NCBI RefSeq assembly: GCF_000749845.1 | Contig: NZ_JQHM01000019.1 | Location: 1-43,209 of the forward strand | Reading direction: 5' to 3' | DNA: 43,209 nt | Origin: Pectobacterium betavasculorum | GTDB taxonomy: Bacteria; Pseudomonadota; Gammaproteobacteria; Enterobacterales; Enterobacteriaceae | In this document: positions 39,465 through 43,209 of the stretch, piece by piece | Layout of the letters: each line of letters begins with the position of its first letter | Numbering within the stretch: position 1 is the stretch's first letter | Notes under the pieces: generated by a model | What the model saw: only the letters and a program-made list of their open reading frames with translations | Told to the model about the DNA's origin: nothing | Databases searched by the model: none | Translations under genes and position numbers: made by a program

Positions 39465-41455
39465 GCTTCCTCATTCCCTATTACGCGCCGACGCTCTTTA
39501 CTCACGGTAGTTTCAAATTTGCTGGTATTGGCTGGACTGGCGATACCCTGATTGCTGGCGCTACGATGGACATAATCGCGGCGCAGTGACTGATAAACCT
39601 CCGCAGAGAGCTGCTGGCTCAGATTTTTCACTACACCCTGCTCGGTGGCTGCGAATGCCCACATCTCATCTAATTTAACCAAGTTGACCGCTGGCAGTTT
39701 GGCTGAAAGGGGTTCAAGTTGAAGCTGTTTATCTTTTGAACGCCACACCCTAAACGGCACCCCGGCGGCTCGACCCGCTTCCAGCATCATGTGCAACGGA
39801 ATGCGCGAATATTCCCCCTCCACCATGCGACTCATCACCACCTCCACATACACGGCCTTTTTCAGCCACACATCATCCTTGCCACGCCGTCGGATAAACG
39901 AATAGGGGATCAAACTGATCGCCCCTACAGGAGGAATAGCGGTGCGCTGTAAATGCGGATGAAGACGTCCGACCCAGCCTTGCGCAATTTTCTCCTCGGC
40001 ATAGGCGCGAGCCTGACGATAGGCCTGGCTTTCATCATCTGGCGTGGAGGTCGCTTCTTCACTCATAAAGCGCTCCAGTTCGAGGCACTCGGTCAGCGCC
40101 GGATCGCTGTTCGGATTAGGCAGGCTCCAGTGGCTGTAATACCCGCCGCCAAGATCAGAATGCGCGCCCGGCAGAGCCATTTCAGTGAAATGTGGTGGAA
40201 TGCTAGTGCCAATGGCAGTGGGAGTGACGCGCGTTAAGGGAAAGTGTTTTCGCACCTCATCCAGAGCCGTCAAATGCACCAATCGCTCGACGCTATCCGC
40301 ATGTAAACGGATGTTCACACTCGGGTGGTAGGATGAGGCGACCGTATCAAAAATCCCGACAAACGTGATCCGTACATCCTCCCTATTGGCCCAGTCAAAC
40401 CCAGCCTTAAGACGAATTGTAGGTGTTTTAGCCACCGCCTGTACCAGCGGATGATCGGCTTTTTGGTCGATGACATTCACAAAGTGGCGTGCCGCCGCCG
40501 CTCCACGGCTGAAGCCAAACACATCGAATACAATGCGGTGAATGCAATCGATGTTAGGTAATACGTTCTTCAAATCATCACCAATCGCTTGTGCGATTGA
40601 TTGTTCACAGGCAAAGTTAACCTTGCCAACAATTGAGGTATTTTCACCGCTAAAATCCAGATCCAGCCCTTTTGTCAGCATATCGTCCGTGCGGTATTCC
40701 AGCTCCTCTTTTCCCGCGACAGGATTGAGCGTTCCAATACCGCTGATATAGCTACGGACGACCAACGGGCCAGCAGTCAGATCATATTGGTTGAATAGCT
40801 TACCCACATTAGTAATATCATTCGCCGCACTGTCACTCACCGGAAGCCGCCCCATCTGGCAGCCACGCAGCTCTTTCTCCCGTTGCGCCGGATCGGAGCA
40901 AGTTTCAGCCAGCCATTGTGCCACTTTTTTGAGGCCAGACTCGGCATTATACGTGTTATTCCCCGTGCCATCGAAGAACACGCCGATGCGCAGCACATTG
41001 ATCTGATAACCTTTTACTTCGATAACGTAGGAATGGTTGGTAAAGAAACGCACGCTACCGGCTTTGCCTTCCTGATGCGCCTCTGGCAAGGGTGGCTCAG
41101 GCGCGGTCAAGCACAGGTCTCCGGTGGTGGCCTTAATATGTTCACGTGGCGTTTCATCATACCCAGCTTTCTCTGCCACATAGGCGGGGACGGCACTTTG
41201 CCCATCCTTCAATATTTCACGCGATTGCGCTGCTTTGAGCCAAGGTAGCGTCTCCAGTTTGACGGCTATTGGGCCGACGGCAAAACCGCGTACTAATACA
41301 GGCCCTTCTTTGAGGGTGACCGTTTCGGATTTGCCTGTCTCGTCAGTCAGTGTCGCTTGCAGCCCCTTGAACGAACGATTGTGTTCATCACGCACCTCAA
41401 TCTCTATCCAGTTATCGTAACGCTCGCAGGGAATACAGTGGGGATCGGCTGCCAT
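39461..41455 (-). CDS. T6SS lipase effector, DUF2235 / Tle1 type
   Basis: A predicted antibacterial phospholipase of 664 aa delivered by the T6SS to the periplasm of rival cells. The alpha/beta-hydrolase catalytic set is visible: nucleophile serine in DVFGFSRGAAAARHFVN (GxSxG, about residue 316), aspartate in FVGIFDTVASSYHP (about 370), and histidine in ALPGAHSDLGGGYYSHW (about 432). INVLRIGVFFDGTGNNTYNA at about 150 is the usual DUF2235 opening. Before it lie about 145 residues: a CxxC-containing start (DPHCIPCERYDNWIEIEV) and a beta-rich region, perhaps for binding VgrG or the adaptor (inference). The start overlaps the DUF4123 stop by one base and the stop overlaps the first immunity gene. 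The last 16 codons recur as scars downstream. Phospholipase specificity (A1 or A2) cannot be read. Confidence 0.88.
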   Translation of the reverse strand: MAADPHCIPCERYDNWIEIEVRDEHNRSFKGLQATLTDETGKSETVTLKEGPVLVRGFAVGPIAVKLETLPWLKAAQSREILKDGQSAVPAYVAEKAGYDETPREHIKATTGDLCLTAPEPPLPEAHQEGKAGSVRFFTNHSYVIEVKGYQINVLRIGVFFDGTGNNTYNAESGLKKVAQWLAETCSDPAQREKELRGCQMGRLPVSDSAANDITNVGKLFNQYDLTAGPLVVRSYISGIGTLNPVAGKEELEYRTDDMLTKGLDLDFSGENTSIVGKVNFACEQSIAQAIGDDLKNVLPNIDCIHRIVFDVFGFSRGAAAARHFVNVIDQKADHPLVQAVAKTPTIRLKAGFDWANREDVRITFVGIFDTVASSYHPSVNIRLHADSVERLVHLTALDEVRKHFPLTRVTPTAIGTSIPPHFTEMALPGAHSDLGGGYYSHWSLPNPNSDPALTECLELERFMSEEATSTPDDESQAYRQARAYAEEKIAQGWVGRLHPHLQRTAIPPVGAISLIPYSFIRRRGKDDVWLKKAVYVEVVMSRMVEGEYSRIPLHMMLEAGRAAGVPFRVWRSKDKQLQLEPLSAKLPAVNLVKLDEMWAFAATEQGVVKNLSQQLSAEVYQSLRRDYVHRSASNQGIASPANTSKFETTVSKERRRVIGNEEA

Positions 41456-42252
41456 TAGTTAACTCCTATCAACGCATTATGCTGCACCATCCAGTGGTTG
41501 ACCTGCGCGAATTCAGCTTCGGTCAGCATCAGCGGCGCTCGAATACTCTCCAGAGGAAGCCCGGCCTGCAAGGTCAAGGCTCCGGCTACCACGCCGTCGA
41601 GCACATCGTCCTGAAGCCTCTCCGCATTGGCTTGCCGGAGAACGGACAAAATAGTCCCTGCCGGATCGGGATGACGTTCCATCATGTTCGTCATGGTCTG
41701 CCACAGACGCCGACGAAGAATATAGGCGTGACGCTTTTCGTCATACAACGCGGCCATATGGTGTGAGCGGATGTGAAACCAGGGGCTTTTTAACGGGGGA
41801 TGGAAGGGAATATCAGGATTACGCGTAAATCCATTGTCGTTGATCCAGAGTCCATTACAGGGGCCAAGCACGGCATCCCGCTCTTCGGGGTTCATGGCGC
41901 AGAGCATCGGCAGAAAAATACGAGGTTCAGAGAAACGAAACCAGACTGCCTCCCCTTCACGGATAGCCAATATCAGGCTTTGCCAATGGTTGCGAACGAC
42001 GGCAAGCGACTGTTCGCTGACCAGATAGAATCCACTCAGTGCCGGAGAATTCGCCACAAATGCAGGTGAGGGAGTAGCCAGTAGCCAGGGGCCAAGTGCG
42101 GCTTGTTCGGCAAACTCGGTTCCTGCGAAGAGAGGGAAAGCTTCACCTCGGCTGAGTTCATAGAAACGGGCTACCGCCGTGCGATCTACCGCGCCGTCGA
42201 CGATAGCAAAGAGCGTGCCGCTATGCTGGGCTTGCCACGTACTCAGGCTCAT
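41455..42252 (-). CDS. DUF4123 T6SS effector adaptor
   Basis: A 265-aa DUF4123 protein (Tap/TEC type), a chaperone that loads a cargo effector onto VgrG. The start overlaps the vgrG stop (ATGA) and the stop overlaps the effector start (TAATG), so the three proteins are coupled. Recognisable parts are the N-terminal [60 protein letters not shown] and [20 protein letters not shown], the typical DUF4123 pattern. The position between vgrG and the lipase indicates that the lipase is its client. Confidence 0.88.
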   Translation of the reverse strand: MSLSTWQAQHSGTLFAIVDGAVDRTAVARFYELSRGEAFPLFAGTEFAEQAALGPWLLATPSPAFVANSPALSGFYLVSEQSLAVVRNHWQSLILAIREGEAVWFRFSEPRIFLPMLCAMNPEERDAVLGPCNGLWINDNGFTRNPDIPFHPPLKSPWFHIRSHHMAALYDEKRHAYILRRRLWQTMTNMMERHPDPAGTILSVLRQANAERLQDDVLDGVVAGALTLQAGLPLESIRAPLMLTEAEFAQVNHWMVQHNALIGVN

Positions 42253-43209
42253 GCTTTGCCTCCCTTAGCGAGGGGGCAAGGTTTGACAAGCGGTGACATC
42301 GATTCCAGGCTTTTATGAATGGCAGGTGCAGGCAGTGTCGCGGGTGGGGCAGGGGGGACGGCAACACTACCCGGCAGAATGGGGCTTTGTCCTGACCAGC
42401 CAGAGCCGTTGCCAGCACTGCCGCCAGAGTTAATCTTGATAGCCGGGCCTACCACGCTCACGCCGCTGGGGTCGATCTTGACGAAGCTTCCCCCGACTTT
42501 CAGCGTCAGCTCCGCTCCCGCTTCAAGAACCACCTTAGCCCCCGCTTTCACATGCACTTCCTGACCCACCTCGGCCAGCAAAGCCTGCCCCAGTTTCTGG
42601 TGCATCGAGGCATCGACGCTCAGTGAGTAATCGCCTTTAATATGATCGCGTTTCTCGCTGTCGACCGTCAGGTGATCGTTGGCTTTAACGCGGGTGACGC
42701 GCTCATTATCAATCTCCGTGTGGGCATCATGTTTGATATGCCAGACCACATCGTTCTCAATCAGCGCGTTGAGATCTTTCTGGCCGTGAATATAGATCTC
42801 TTCCTGCCCTGCCTGATCTTCAAAGCGCAGCTCGTTAAACCCTTCGCCCTGATGGGTTTCCGTGCGCAGCACGGTGCGCGTCTTGTGGGCAGGCAGGTCG
42901 TAAGGAGGACGGTTGGTGGCGTGGAATGTCCGCCCCGTGACAATCGGCTGGTCCGGGTCGCCTTCGAGGAAGCTGACGATCACTTCATGACCGATGCGCG
43001 GGATAGCGATCATACCGTACTGACCGCCTGCCCAGCCCTGACTGACCCGCACCCAGCAGGAGCTTTGGTCATTGCTCGCACCGTATCTGTCCCACGGGAA
43101 TTGCAGCTTCACGCGGCCGTGCTGGTCGCAGTAAATCTCTTCATCCGCTGGCCCCACCACCGTGGCGATTTGTGGGCCGTCCACCATCGGTTTGTACGGC
43201 ATCGCGGCA
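42249..43209 (-). CDS. vgrG: T6SS spike protein VgrG, C-terminal part (cut by window edge)
   Basis: The C-terminal ~320 residues of VgrG, the trimeric tip of the T6SS needle. The frame stays open to the right edge, so the gp27-like N-terminal domain lies outside. Visible parts are the gp5-like OB-fold ([60 protein letters not shown]) and the needle-forming repeats ([20 protein letters not shown] to [20 protein letters not shown]). A Gly/Pro-rich extension ends [13 protein letters not shown]. This tail after the beta-prism probably engages the adaptor or lipase (inference). The stop overlaps the DUF4123 start. Confidence 0.93.
   Translation of the reverse strand, partial: AAMPYKPMVDGPQIATVVGPADEEIYCDQHGRVKLQFPWDRYGASNDQSSCWVRVSQGWAGGQYGMIAIPRIGHEVIVSFLEGDPDQPIVTGRTFHATNRPPYDLPAHKTRTVLRTETHQGEGFNELRFEDQAGQEEIYIHGQKDLNALIENDVVWHIKHDAHTEIDNERVTRVKANDHLTVDSEKRDHIKGDYSLSVDASMHQKLGQALLAEVGQEVHVKAGAKVVLEAGAELTLKVGGSFVKIDPSGVSVVGPAIKINSGGSAGNGSGWSGQSPILPGSVAVPPAPPATLPAPAIHKSLESMSPLVKPCPLAKGGKA

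Noticed and set aside
1-43209. CRISPR arrays, tRNA or rRNA genes
   Set aside because: No regularly spaced short repeats with unique spacers and no tRNA or rRNA-like sequence was noticed on either strand by reading. The repeats in 37181-39511 are gene-sized, not CRISPR.

Overview
The window looks like a chromosomal segment of a soft-rot enterobacterium, most likely Pectobacterium. The housekeeping proteins (AvtA, EamA, Ggt, the Bcs proteins, DctA, YhjJ, KdgK, YhjD, YhhS) read as clear enterobacterial orthologues. A good KdgR-type operator lies upstream of kdgK, as expected in pectin degraders. The genus is inferred from gene content and protein similarity recalled from memory; no search was run.

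Layout. Positions 1-70 hold the first 23 codons of a type VI secretion (T6SS) Hcp protein on the minus strand. Next come avtA (-), a secreted DUF4432 mutarotase-like protein, eamA and ggt (+). From 6544 to 14071 lies an acquired block: remnants of an IS4-family and an IS5/IS903-type element, an AT-rich LuxR-type regulator, a compact chaperone-usher fimbrial cluster (pilin, a possible small ORF, usher, chaperone, tip adhesin), and a 155-bp IS903-type deletion derivative. From 14112 to 28538 is the cellulose system: bcsRQABZC on minus, divergent from bcsEFG on plus. A terminator-like hairpin sits between bcsA and bcsB. Then follow a PdeK/HmsP-like protein that has lost its EAL domain, dctA, yhjJ, kdgK (-), yhjD (-) and yhhS (+).

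From 37181 to the right edge lies a minus-strand T6SS effector module. It reads vgrG (partial), a DUF4123 adaptor, a DUF2235/Tle1-type lipase effector, then three tandem paralogous lipoproteins of DUF2931 type, the presumed immunity proteins. The vgrG to third-lipoprotein genes overlap by 1-4 nt.

The most unusual signal is in this immunity array. Each spacer between the lipoprotein genes, and the stretch after the last one, is a 17-codon piece that still reads as the C-terminal tail of the effector (pattern TxxKERRxxIGNxEA-stop) and runs into the next ATGATG start. The differences between pieces are largely synonymous. The array therefore looks like a stack of effector-tail scars plus immunity genes. 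The final scar has kept its Shine-Dalgarno and start codons but its immunity gene is gone, and it is fused to the end of yhhS.

Other points of interest are the IS903-type ends bracketing the fimbrial genes, a probable bcs terminator separated from bcsC by an IS derivative, a bcsA-bcsB hairpin pair, a degenerate GGDEF-only protein beside the cellulose genes, and a small ORF coupled to the fimbrial usher.
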